Shown here: positions 52,250-60,280 of the stretch, one piece after another
Layout of the letters: every line of letters starts with the position of its first letter
How positions within the stretch are numbered: the first letter of the stretch is position 1
Origin: Desulfobacterales bacterium
Lineage (GTDB): Bacteria; Desulfobacterota; Desulfobacteria; Desulfobacterales; JAQWFD01
Reading direction: 5' to 3'
DNA length: 64,000 nucleotides
Assembly: GCA_028704555.1 (NCBI GenBank)
Contig: JAQWFD010000003.1
Location: 91,674-155,673 of the forward strand
Made by a program: the position numbers and the translations under genes
The notes under the pieces: model-generated
Told to the model about the DNA's origin: nothing
The model's input: the letters and a program-made list of their open reading frames with translations, nothing else
The model's database searches: none

Positions 52250-52907
52250 AACAATTCTTATTGATCGTTTCAAATACATTTTGTACAATTTATAAAACCA
52301 ATCAAGATATATCTGACGGGTGTGCAGCGCCCGCATTATCAAAATCGATGTTCGCCTGATTGCCGACACAAATCGTAATCCGTGAGAAAAAGTCCGCAAG
52401 TGCCGTTTCCGTGACGGTCTTTGATATCGGTTAAATATTTTTCCGATTACCATTTCACCGGGAAAATACGATGCAGCGACAATTGTGACCGTGATGTCGC
52501 TTACAGGAGATCAAACGTCTCCGAACGTTTAAGCTTTTCTCCGTCGGCGCCATACTGAATTGTAATCGGATGATTTTCTCAAACGCAATGACGATGCAAC
52601 AGGTGCCAGGAAAATATCGATTATCATTTTCAACCTGCCAATATCATAAGCGACTCATAACACCGGGAAGACCGGGAAAAAGTCATATATTCCCCCCATT
52701 TTTATGGCTGTTGATGTCATCCATGTAAATGTTTTTTTACTACGTATGTCTAAAAATCAAATTGATGGGTGACGTGGCGCTGAATGCCGGAAGCCTGGCA
52801 CAAAGATTGAGCTTATAAAGAGAAGTGAATAAATCAATCGTCCGGGAAAAGTGTCTCGGGAAATACAAAAAAAATCCAACATGGAAGCAATGAAGGGAGT
52901 TATTGCT

Positions 52908-53222
52908 ATGAAGAAGCGGAACAGGGTACTCGGCTATTTTGTCCTTCTAATTCTCATCGCCACCTTTGTGGCCTGTGCATCGACATCCAAACAGGGAAGT
53001 GCAGGGGAATACGTTGACGATTCGGTCATTACGACCAAGGTCAAATCTCTGCTTGCGGCTGATAATTTTCTCAAGTCCTTTCAGATCGGCGTCGAAACTT
53101 TCAAGGGCACCGTTCAACTAAGCGGCTTCGTGGATTCCGCACAGGCCTCCGCCAGGGCTGTGGAAATAGTGAACTCGGTCAAGGGGGTTAAAGCGGTTAA
53201 AAACAGCCTTGTCGTGAAATGA
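52908..53222 (+). CDS. single BON-domain lipoprotein
   Basis: The ATG at 52908 (MKKRNRVLGYF) has AAGGGAG 10 nt upstream and gives 104 residues. A signal peptide with lipobox (TFVACAST, Cys near 23) is followed by one BON domain (about residues 35-104) with DSVITTKVKSLLAADNFLKS, then TVQLSGFV and VKGVKAVKNSL. It is an envelope stress-type lipoprotein. It opens a cluster of small stress-type genes. A relic of a second BON gene follows at 53259-53413. Confidence 0.85.
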   Translation: MKKRNRVLGYFVLLILIATFVACASTSKQGSAGEYVDDSVITTKVKSLLAADNFLKSFQIGVETFKGTVQLSGFVDSAQASARAVEIVNSVKGVKAVKNSLVVK

Positions 53223-53258
53223 ACCGGCTGGAGGTCAAAGGTGCGTCCTTTACCCTGA

Positions 53259-53413
53259 ATTCGGGTGCGGCTCGGTGAGAAAGTGAAAGTCACCCTCCTG
53301 CTTCATCTGAACCGCAGCGGTAGCAACACCAGGGTTCAGGCCAAAGATGGAAACGTCACCTTGTGCGGAGAAGCATCCCGCCAGGCAAAGGCGGAACAAC
53401 TCAAAAGGAGTAT
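53259..53413 (+). pseudogene. BON-domain gene fragment
   Basis: The frame VRLGEKVKVTLLLHLNRSGS followed by NTRVQAKDGNVTLCGEASRQ matches the middle of a BON domain, but it has no start codon or signal peptide. It is preceded by a TGA at 53256 and runs into the next gene. It is a fragment of a second BON protein. Confidence 0.65.
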
Positions 53414-53416
53414 AAA

Positions 53417-53566
53417 ATGTTGTGGACGATTGCTGTAATACTGGTAATCCTGTGGCTTCTGGGATTGGTGAGCAGTTACACGATCGGAGGTTTCATCCAT
53501 ATCCTGCTGGTGATTGCTGTTATCGTCGTGTTGGTCAGGCTCATTCAGGGTCGCAGAATTCTGTAG
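53417..53566 (+). CDS. lmo0937-family small membrane protein
   Basis: This 49-residue protein, MLWTIAVILVILWLLGLVSS to LVRLIQGRRIL, has two hydrophobic helices joined by SYTIGGFIHIL. This matches the lmo0937 family (DUF5670), a group of tiny membrane proteins linked to stress regulons. AGGAG lies 6 nt before the ATG. It sits inside a cluster of small membrane and stress genes. Confidence 0.85.
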   Translation: MLWTIAVILVILWLLGLVSSYTIGGFIHILLVIAVIVVLVRLIQGRRIL

Positions 53567-53614
53567 CCAGCGGGAAGTCATAAACTAAACCCGGCTGGAT
53601 CAGGAAGGTGTGAG

Positions 53615-53838
53615 ATGAAAATCTACACGTTGACGGGCATCCTCCTCATTGTGGTGGGAATCTTTGCATTCTCGCGTATCAGGGCATTACCTTTACGACC
53701 AGAGAAAAGGCCGTCGATGTGGGTTCTATCCACATGACGGCTGACAGGACGAGCACACTTCCGCTTCCGCCGATCGTGGGTGGAATTTGCCTCGTGGGCG
53801 GCATCGTGTTGCGGGTCATGGGAAAAAAGAAGGGCTGA
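53615..53838 (+). pseudogene. DUF3185-like small membrane protein gene, frameshifted
   Basis: The frame from ATG 53615 gives MKIYTLTGILLIVVGIFAFS and then runs out of frame. A second frame resumes at about 53679 with YQGITFTTREKAVDVGSIHM and ends PLPPIVGGICLVGGIVLRVM plus GKKKG. Joined, these form a typical DUF3185-like two-helix protein, so a one-base loss (or two-base gain) near 53676 broke the gene. A sequencing error is possible. It has a GGAAGG ribosome binding site. Confidence 0.75.
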
Positions 53839-53874
53839 AGGGGAGTCAAAACGTTTCAATCAAGGGAGGTTCTG

Positions 53875-54165
53875 ATGAAGGACAAAAGAAAAGCGTACGA
53901 AGAAAAGATCGATGCACAGTTGAAGGAATGGAACTCGCAGATCGCTCTGCTCAAGGCCAAGGCGGAGAATGCCAAGGCCGACGCGAAGATCGATTACTAT
54001 AAGGCCATCGACGCCTTGGAGGAAAAACAGAATAAGGCCAGGACCAAGCTGCAGGAGTTGAAGACCTCCGGCGATGAGGCCTGGGAAGTTGTCAAAGCAG
54101 GTGCGGAAAAAGTCTGGTCGGAAGTCAAGGCCGCCTATCACAATGCGGCCTCACGGTTCAAATAA
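53875..54165 (+). CDS. small coiled-coil protein, sll1863 stress family-like
   Basis: This 96-residue, highly charged helical protein, MKDKRKAYEEKIDAQLKEWN onward, has alanine- and lysine-rich heptads (IALLKAKAENAKADAKIDYY) and a final AWEVVKAGAEKVWSEVKAAY segment typical of the sll1863 stress-response family. It has no membrane segment. GGGAGG lies 7 nt upstream of the ATG. It belongs to the stress-type cluster with BON, lmo0937 and DUF3096 genes. Confidence 0.75.
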   Translation: MKDKRKAYEEKIDAQLKEWNSQIALLKAKAENAKADAKIDYYKAIDALEEKQNKARTKLQELKTSGDEAWEVVKAGAEKVWSEVKAAYHNAASRFK

Positions 54166-54405
54166 GGCGGGGCCGCCGAACGTTTTTGCCTGGCGGCATG
54201 CTGCTTTCTGCCCAACTGAACGGACATGGATTGGTAACTTTATACTGGAAGATCTTTAAAATACAGTCCAGGGCGCGTTGGCGTCAAGAGGACCAGGATA
54301 TAGAAGCGTGGGGGCGGGGCAGCGTCCTGGCGCTTCTCCGAATTTTTTGCCCATGAATCAGTGAAATTCTGACTCATGCAGCGCTTGGAAAGGAGACCAT
54401 CTAAC

Positions 54406-54540
54406 ATGCAAATCAGTATGTCGTCACAGCCCGTGGTTGCTATAATCGCAGGAATCTTGATTCTGCTTGTCCCGAGACTGTTGAATTACATCGTTGCCAT
54501 CTATCTCATTTTATTTGGCATTCTCGGGCTGATCCTATGA
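54406..54540 (+). CDS. DUF3096-family small membrane protein
   Basis: This 44-residue protein, MQISMSSQPVVAIIAGILIL to LFGILGLIL, has two hydrophobic helices and the LVPRLLNYIVAIYLILFGIL segment of DUF3096. AAAGGAGA lies about 10 nt before the ATG. It closes the stress-type cluster. Confidence 0.85.
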   Translation: MQISMSSQPVVAIIAGILILLVPRLLNYIVAIYLILFGILGLIL

Positions 54541-54823
54541 CTGGCTTGTGAATCTTTCATCGCTATAAAATGTGGGAAGCCTTCGAAAAAGCCACATCAA
54601 AATTGATGTACGACACAACCCCCTGCCGGGGATACTGGCATCCGGCAGTCGGTACCAATAATTGTTCTGAAAAGGCATAACATCGGGCCGCACTGAACCT
54701 GTTGGCGCACAGCGGCCTGTGATTTCACCTCTTTTTTGACGGGCAATCTTGATGCTTCCTTAGAAGTGCCCACATCCGTCATTGTTTTTTTCCCCATATT
54801 AATGCGGAAATGAGGTTGCTGAT

Positions 54824-56302
54824 ATGAAGGTTCTTCTGATTTATCCAAAATTTCCCGATACCTTTTGGTCTTTCACGTACGCGTTAAGTTTTATCGGAAA
54901 AAAAGCGGCCTTCCCGCCGCTTGGCCTGATCACCGTCGCGTCTCTCTTGCCGGCAGAATGGCCCAGGCGTCTTGTGGACGTAAATGTGGACAACCTTACG
55001 GATAAAGACCTTTTATGGGCGGATATGGCCTTTATCGGAGGTATGGCGGTTCAGCGCAAATCGGCCAGACAGATTATCGCCCGTTGCAGAGCTTCGAATT
55101 TAACAGTCGTTGCCGGCGGGCCGCTTTTTACCGCTGAACCCGATGAATTCGGGGAGGTAAACCATCTGGTTCTCGACGAAGCGGAATTGACGCTGCCGGC
55201 TTTTTTATCGGACTTGCAGAACGGACAGCTAAAAAAGGTCTACAGGGCTTCGGGTTTCTGCGATCTTTGCGACACCCCGGCTCCCTCGTGGGATCTGGTA
55301 AAAATGAAACGATATGCGTCCATGAACATTCAGTTTTCCAGAGGATGCCCGTTTGACTGCGAATTTTGCAACGTGACGGCTTTATTCGGTCACCGGCCGC
55401 GATTGAAAACGCCACAGCAAGTTGTCGCGGAACTGGACCGTATTTATGCTTCCGGCTGGCGCAGCAGTATTTTTTTTGTTGATGATAATTTTATTGGAAA
55501 TAAGGGCTACCTTAAAACGCATTTACTGCCCGCCCTGATCCAATGGCGAAAAGATAAAAAGGGATGTGTTTTTTTCACGGAAGCCTCCATCAATCTTGCT
55601 GATGACCCTGAACTACTGGATATGATGGTAACTGCCGGATTCGATAGTGTTTTTATCGGCATCGAGTCGCCCGATGAGGTCAGCCTGGCGGAATGCCATA
55701 AAATACAGAATAAAAACCGGGATCTCCTTGAAAGTGTGGCGATTATCCACCGATCAGGGTTGCAGGTGATGGGCGGTTTTATTGTGGGCTTTGACAGCGA
55801 CAGTCCTTCTATTTTCCAGCGGCAGATCGATTTTATTCAGAAGAGCGGAATCGTCACCGCAATGGTTGGAATGCTCCAGGCACCTCCGGGAACACGTCTC
55901 TTTGACCGGCTTCAAAGGGAAAGCCGTGTTGTCGATACCTTCTCCGGGGATAATGTTGATGGAACAACCAATATTATCCCCCGAATGGGCATGGACAGGC
56001 TCCTGGAGGGGTATCAATCAATTATGAAACAGCTTTACTCTCCTGAAAACTATTACCGTCGGGTCAGAACTTTATTGAAGGAACTAAAGACGCCTGAAAT
56101 CAATCAGCCGATAAATATTCAGCGGTTCCTTTCACTCTTTCGATCCGCTTTCCGGCTCGGTATTCTGGGCAAGGAGCGGTTTCATTACTGGCAGCTGATA
56201 CTCTGGACACTGATCTGCAGGCCCAGGCTGATATCCGTGGCAATAACGCTATCAATATATGGCTATCATTACCGCAGAATATGCGAACAATATATCTATT
56301 AA
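54824..56302 (+). CDS. B12-binding radical SAM protein with DUF4070
   Basis: This 492-residue protein has an N-terminal cobalamin-binding-like domain (about 1-140, VLLIYPKFPDTFWSF to DMAFIGGMAVQRKSA). A radical SAM domain (about 165-380) follows with the cluster motif CPFDCEFC at about residues 175-182, then a DUF4070-like C-terminal region (about 390-490). Such proteins catalyse methylations or other modifications of small metabolites or lipids; hopanoid-methylating HpnP-type enzymes are in the same broad group. The substrate is unknown. It lies 55 bp before the SPFH gene pair on the same strand. Confidence 0.85.
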   Translation: MKVLLIYPKFPDTFWSFTYALSFIGKKAAFPPLGLITVASLLPAEWPRRLVDVNVDNLTDKDLLWADMAFIGGMAVQRKSARQIIARCRASNLTVVAGGPLFTAEPDEFGEVNHLVLDEAELTLPAFLSDLQNGQLKKVYRASGFCDLCDTPAPSWDLVKMKRYASMNIQFSRGCPFDCEFCNVTALFGHRPRLKTPQQVVAELDRIYASGWRSSIFFVDDNFIGNKGYLKTHLLPALIQWRKDKKGCVFFTEASINLADDPELLDMMVTAGFDSVFIGIESPDEVSLAECHKIQNKNRDLLESVAIIHRSGLQVMGGFIVGFDSDSPSIFQRQIDFIQKSGIVTAMVGMLQAPPGTRLFDRLQRESRVVDTFSGDNVDGTTNIIPRMGMDRLLEGYQSIMKQLYSPENYYRRVRTLLKELKTPEINQPINIQRFLSLFRSAFRLGILGKERFHYWQLILWTLICRPRLISVAITLSIYGYHYRRICEQYIY

Positions 56303-56357
56303 GGAAAATATCGTCGTCGTCATTGTGGGCAATATTCTTTGAAAGGAGCATGCATCC

Positions 56358-57458
56358 ATGGGTAATTCCTCAATGGATAGGATTTTGTTATACATCAATG
56401 AATGGATGGCGAAGTTCAGGTTTCCTGTGCTGCATCTCAGGCGGACGGGCGCAGTGAAGATCCTCATCGCCGGGGCCGTGCTGGTAATTGTCGGCTATAA
56501 CCTCTTTTTTGTTTACGTTCAGCCCGATGAGTACGGGATCAAGGTGGCCCGGGTCGGCATAAACCGCGGTGTTCAAAAAAAGATCTATCAGGCGGGCCTG
56601 ACGTTTGTTCTGCCTTTCGGACTGCAGCAGATATACCGGCTTCCCAAGGGCATCCAGGTGCTGGAGCTGACCAACTTTCCGGATACCGCCGCAGGGGCGG
56701 CGAGAAAAGACCGGGCAGCGCACATTCAGACATCGGATGGGTTTTTTGTGGATGTGGACGTTTCATTTCTTTACCACATCAAGGACCCCTACCTGGTTTT
56801 TACCACCATCGGTCCCGGAACCCTCTTTGAGGACAACGGCATTATTCCCAAGGCAGAACCGGCCTTGAAAGAGACCCTGGGGAAATTGACCACCGAAGAA
56901 TTCTACAACAGTCCGATGCGGGTCCGGAAGACAGAAGAAGCCAAACAGAGACTCAACAATGAATTGAATTTAAAAGGCATTGAAGTGGATCAGGTGCTGG
57001 TGCGCTATTTTATATACAGTAAGGAAATCCAGAAAAACATAGAGGAAAAAAAGCTCCAGGATCAGATGGTATTTACCAACCAGGCGGCGGCCCGTGCGGC
57101 CAGGGAGGAGGCCGAATTAAAGAAAATCGTGCAGGAAGGGATGGTCATTGCCGCTGTTGAGCTTGAAAAGGGCAAAGCCTATGTCACCCGCAAGATCGCC
57201 GAAAAGGATTTTTACGTTCGCAAGAAAAAAGCGGAGGCCGACCTGCTGGTGAAGCTGGCAGAGGCCGAACGCGTACGCCTGAAAAATGAAGCCCTCAAAG
57301 GAATCGGCTCCGAGCGCATGGTGGGGCTGAAAATGGCCGATGCATACAAGGGCCTTGACGTGATCATTCTGCCCAGTGACGGTCCGGACGGGGTCAATCC
57401 GTTGAATCTGGACAATGCCCTGAAATTGTTTGACGTCCGTAAAGGAGACGGCAAATGA
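56358..57458 (+). CDS. SPFH/band-7-domain membrane protein
   Basis: This 366-residue protein has an N-terminal transmembrane helix (about residues 30-50), then an SPFH domain (about 53-250) and a long helical C-terminal stretch rich in K, E and A (about 225-310). It has the SPFH signatures IKVARVGINRGVQKKIYQAG, DGFFVDVDVSFLYHIKDPYL and EGMVIAAVELEKGKAYVTRK. SPFH proteins form multimeric cages or membrane scaffolds, like HflK-HflC, prohibitin or flotillin. The stop codon overlaps the start of the next SPFH gene (ATGA), so they are co-translated as a pair. Confidence 0.88.
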   Translation: MGNSSMDRILLYINEWMAKFRFPVLHLRRTGAVKILIAGAVLVIVGYNLFFVYVQPDEYGIKVARVGINRGVQKKIYQAGLTFVLPFGLQQIYRLPKGIQVLELTNFPDTAAGAARKDRAAHIQTSDGFFVDVDVSFLYHIKDPYLVFTTIGPGTLFEDNGIIPKAEPALKETLGKLTTEEFYNSPMRVRKTEEAKQRLNNELNLKGIEVDQVLVRYFIYSKEIQKNIEEKKLQDQMVFTNQAAARAAREEAELKKIVQEGMVIAAVELEKGKAYVTRKIAEKDFYVRKKKAEADLLVKLAEAERVRLKNEALKGIGSERMVGLKMADAYKGLDVIILPSDGPDGVNPLNLDNALKLFDVRKGDGK

Positions 57459-58483
57459 AACACATCTTGATCCGGGTTGCTTTGATGCTGGCCATGTTCG
57501 CTTCGGCAGGCTGTATTCCCCATACCACCGGCGAGACAGAGGTAGGCGTTAGAACCCGCAAAATGGCTTTTATCGGACCGAAGGGCGTTGAAGACCGGAT
57601 ATACGCCCCGGGCGCCACCTATTTTTTCCTCCCGTTTATCAACGATTGGAATGTCTTTGACACCAAATTACAGAACCTGGAGATGACCCATTCACAGGTG
57701 AAGGGCGATCGTAAATCCAGAGACGATCTGTTGCTGAAAACCATCGACGGCAACGACATCAGTCTGGATGTGATCATCGCCTATCGTATCGATGCGAACA
57801 AGGCGCCCTATATTCTTCAGTACGTGGCCCGGGATGACATCACCTTGCGGGATAAAATCGTCCGGACCGTCGCCCGGAGCAAACCGAGGGACATCTTCGG
57901 TGAACTTAAAACGGAAGCCTTTTATGTGGCCGATGCTCGCGAAGCCCAGTCTGAAAAGGCCCGGAAGGTGCTGCAGGAAATTCTGGGGCCCATGGGCATC
58001 ATCGTTGAAAAGGTGCTGACCAATGATTACCGTTTCAACCCCGAGTATCAGAAGGCCATCGAAGACAAGAAAGTGGCCGATCAGCAGGTGGAGAAAAACA
58101 AGTCCGCCCAGCACGCAGCCACAGAGGAATACAAGCGCAAACTGGAAGAAGCTAAGGGCGAAGTCAATAAAATGGTGGCGGACGCCGACGGTCAATACCT
58201 CAAAAACAAAATCGAGGCCGACGTTTACCAGGAACAGCAGGAGCTCCTTGCCAAAGCCATCCGGGCTGAAGGCATCGCAGAAGCCAGCGGGATCAGGGAA
58301 ATGAACAACGCCCTGGCAGGGGCGGGCGGTGAGGCGATTGTGAAACTGAGAATCGCCGAGGCGATTCAGGGAAAGCGTATCATTTTGCTGCCGGTCTCGG
58401 AGGGTGGGATGAATTTAAAGACCACCGACATCAACCGGTTGATCGAAACATTGGGCGTTAAATCGCTTTCCGGCGGGAAATGA
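57455..58483 (+). CDS. SPFH-domain lipoprotein
   Basis: This 342-residue protein has a signal peptide with the lipobox ASAGC (Cys near residue 21), followed by an SPFH/band-7 domain: TGETEVGVRTRKMAFIGPKG, then APGATYFFLPFINDWNVFDT and NDISLDVIIAYRIDANKAPY. A long charged helical region (about 205-285) and an AIQGKRIILLPVSEGG ending follow. Most SPFH proteins are held by a transmembrane helix, so a lipoprotein version would sit in the periplasm. Its gene overlaps the first SPFH gene by 4 bp, so a paired complex, similar to HflKC but across or outside the membrane, is likely. Confidence 0.85.
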   Translation: MKHILIRVALMLAMFASAGCIPHTTGETEVGVRTRKMAFIGPKGVEDRIYAPGATYFFLPFINDWNVFDTKLQNLEMTHSQVKGDRKSRDDLLLKTIDGNDISLDVIIAYRIDANKAPYILQYVARDDITLRDKIVRTVARSKPRDIFGELKTEAFYVADAREAQSEKARKVLQEILGPMGIIVEKVLTNDYRFNPEYQKAIEDKKVADQQVEKNKSAQHAATEEYKRKLEEAKGEVNKMVADADGQYLKNKIEADVYQEQQELLAKAIRAEGIAEASGIREMNNALAGAGGEAIVKLRIAEAIQGKRIILLPVSEGGMNLKTTDINRLIETLGVKSLSGGK

Positions 58484-58527
58484 CGGCGGCAGCAAGGTGA
58501 ACAGCCGAAGACTCATGGAAAGGAAAT

Positions 58528-58809
58528 ATGATGATGCCAAAGGCCTTGGAATCCAAGAATATCGAACAATTACTGGCTGAGGCTGATGAACTCATTCAAC
58601 AGATTAATTCCGATGCCATCAAAGACATGGAGGAAGAGCGTCGGCTGGAGTTTGAAAGACACGCTCAGGAACTGAAAAGAATCAAAGCCGAGGTTCAGAG
58701 CAGGATTGAGCAGAAAGAAGCATCGGAAATAGGCTCCGGCGCTGCGGGTATGCACGAGGCGATCCAGGATATTGTGAAGGCCATGCAGAACTTGAAAAAC
58801 TATTTTTAA
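58528..58809 (+). CDS. small coiled-coil hypothetical protein after the SPFH pair
   Basis: This 93-residue, very charged protein, MMMPKALESKNIEQLLAEAD onward, has a central coiled coil (DMEEERRLEFERHAQELKRI). No membrane segment or motif was seen. GGAAAGG-type Shine-Dalgarno sequence lies upstream. It sits 44 bp after the SPFH lipoprotein gene on the same strand, so it may be a soluble partner of the complex. No family was recognised. Confidence 0.6.
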   Translation: MMMPKALESKNIEQLLAEADELIQQINSDAIKDMEEERRLEFERHAQELKRIKAEVQSRIEQKEASEIGSGAAGMHEAIQDIVKAMQNLKNYF

Positions 58810-58841
58810 TGATTTGCGTTAAACATCATATGGAGGGCAAT

Positions 58842-59068
58842 GTGTCGTACTCAAGGACTTATGCCATTGATGACATACGGGTTGTCAGGACCACCGGGCC
58901 CCTGCATCGATACCATGTCACCGTAACGCCGGATGTCCGGTTCGGCAATAATGAATAGATTCGGATGACTCTTTCCATCACGGACAAGGCCGGGCATCGC
59001 TTGATATCTCCGGACTGGTAGTTGAAAAAGATACTTTACTGGAAATTGCATTCACAGTTGAGAATTGA
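58842..59068 (+). pseudogene. small gene remnant with stop and frameshift
   Basis: A GTG at 58842, with GGAGG 5 nt upstream, opens a 38-codon frame (VSYSRTYAIDDIRVVRTTGP to VRFGNNE). A TAG stop follows. The same frame continues with IRMTLSITDKAGH, and after a shift with DISGLVVEKDTLLEIAFTVE to the TGA at 59066-59068. The three pieces together read like one small beta-rich protein. It is offered as a tentative pseudogene. Confidence 0.4.
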
Positions 59069-59558
59069 TCCGGGAAATTGACGGTTACCGAACGGATTTC
59101 CGGAATGCTTTGAAATCCGGGTGAAATTTCAATCCGAACGCCCCAACGGCATCAACTCATGCGGTTGGAGTGTTTTAATTTAAATAAATCGTACAGACGC
59201 AATTTATTTTATATGAAGGATTGCTTTTAATGCCCTCATTAATTTTTTGGATCATTTTTTTTGGATTAGATCCATTTGCTCTTGGTAATGTTGTTTCCTG
59301 CAAAGCATTGTTTGTTTCTTCTTGACTGACGCAATCAATCTGTTTTAATTATAATAATATATTGCAAAAATCTCACCTGTTACCCGTTACTGATTGAACC
59401 CTTTTTAAGACAACAATTGTTTCCATACTTCACTGATCCTTTGGAAGCGGCCGAAGGTGAAATCGCTGTCCGAACGCAAAGAAGCCAGTCATACATATAT
59501 TCCATTTTACTTTAATCGCAGCACAGAAATGCCTGAACAGGGCAGAAAGGATGCAAAC
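59069..59558. other. intergenic stretch
   Basis: About 490 bp, A+T-rich in the middle, without a supported gene or repeat. Confidence 0.5.
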
Positions 59559-60143
59559 ATGCGACGTACTGGATTTATTTTGGCCGTATTGCTGATGGGA
59601 ATCTGCTGTTGGGCAGAAGCAGGCGAATTGGGGCTTTACGTTGCTGAAGAAGCGTTTCAGGTCGACTATAGCAAAGATATAAGGCTGATGGAAATGGAAG
59701 AGAGCAAGCTTTCAGCTGCCTTTTATTTCAACGAAGATCGGGATATTATAATCAATGCCGGGCTGATGTTGCCGGGGTTGCTCAAGGACAGGCTGCCAAT
59801 ACCGCTCTCGTTTTCTGTCGGAGCCAGGGCTTATATCAGCTTGCTTACTGAACCGACGAACAAAGATGTGTTCGTACTGGCTCCAGGCGCTGGCGCCCGG
59901 TTTGACATTCCGGTTAATTTCGATATGCCCATGGCCGTCACCGCTGACTTTTTTTACGGGCCATCGATTCTAACCTTTGGTGATGCCGACCAATTACTGG
60001 ACTTTACCGCTCGATTCGAAGTCACTGTTATCCCTCGTGCAACCGGTTTTATCGGGTATCGCAAATTGCGTTTTGAACTGGACAATATAGGGAACCAGGA
60101 CTATGAAGACTCTTTTCATATTGGTATGCGCTATCGTTTTTAA
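59559..60143 (+). CDS. YfaZ-family outer-membrane protein
   Basis: The ATG at 59559 (MRRTGFILAV) has AAAGG about 9 nt upstream and gives 194 residues. A signal peptide (about 1-21) precedes a beta-barrel of alternating strands such as LSAAFYFNEDRDIIINAGLM and FSVGARAYISLL, ending FHIGMRYRF with a terminal aromatic residue. This fits the YfaZ family of small outer-membrane proteins of unknown role. It is convergent with the GNAT-nitrilase gene. Confidence 0.75.
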   Translation: MRRTGFILAVLLMGICCWAEAGELGLYVAEEAFQVDYSKDIRLMEMEESKLSAAFYFNEDRDIIINAGLMLPGLLKDRLPIPLSFSVGARAYISLLTEPTNKDVFVLAPGAGARFDIPVNFDMPMAVTADFFYGPSILTFGDADQLLDFTARFEVTVIPRATGFIGYRKLRFELDNIGNQDYEDSFHIGMRYRF

Positions 60144-60179
60144 TTCATCGACTATTTGATCGCAAGATGGGGGGGCAAA

Positions 60180-60219
60180 CCTTGATTTGTGATTTTATAT
60201 CTATAATTACAAATCAAGG
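60180..60219. terminator. hairpin between convergent genes
   Basis: CCTTGATTTGT (60180-60190) pairs perfectly with ACAAATCAAGG (60209-60219) around an 18-nt loop; G-rich and C-rich flanks (GGGGGGG and GTGACCCC) may extend it. It is likely a shared terminator for the YfaZ and GNAT-nitrilase genes. Confidence 0.6.
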
Positions 60220-60280
60220 GTGACCCCACGCTCCTTCGGTCTCCTTAACCGTTTTAATTCGTTATTATTCGGCTTTTTTC

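Larger units (their letters stand above)
51849..52907. other. 1.06-kb intergenic region with a long MITE
   Basis: It contains the hairpin at 51915-51959 and the long MITE (51974-52249). From 52258 to 52850 no gene was recognised. Confidence 0.6.

Noticed and set aside
52795..52812. TGGCACAAAGATTGAG resembles a sigma-54 promoter upstream of the BON/stress cluster.
   Set aside because: The -12 element reads TTGAG rather than TTGC, missing the nearly invariant GC, so it is not supported.
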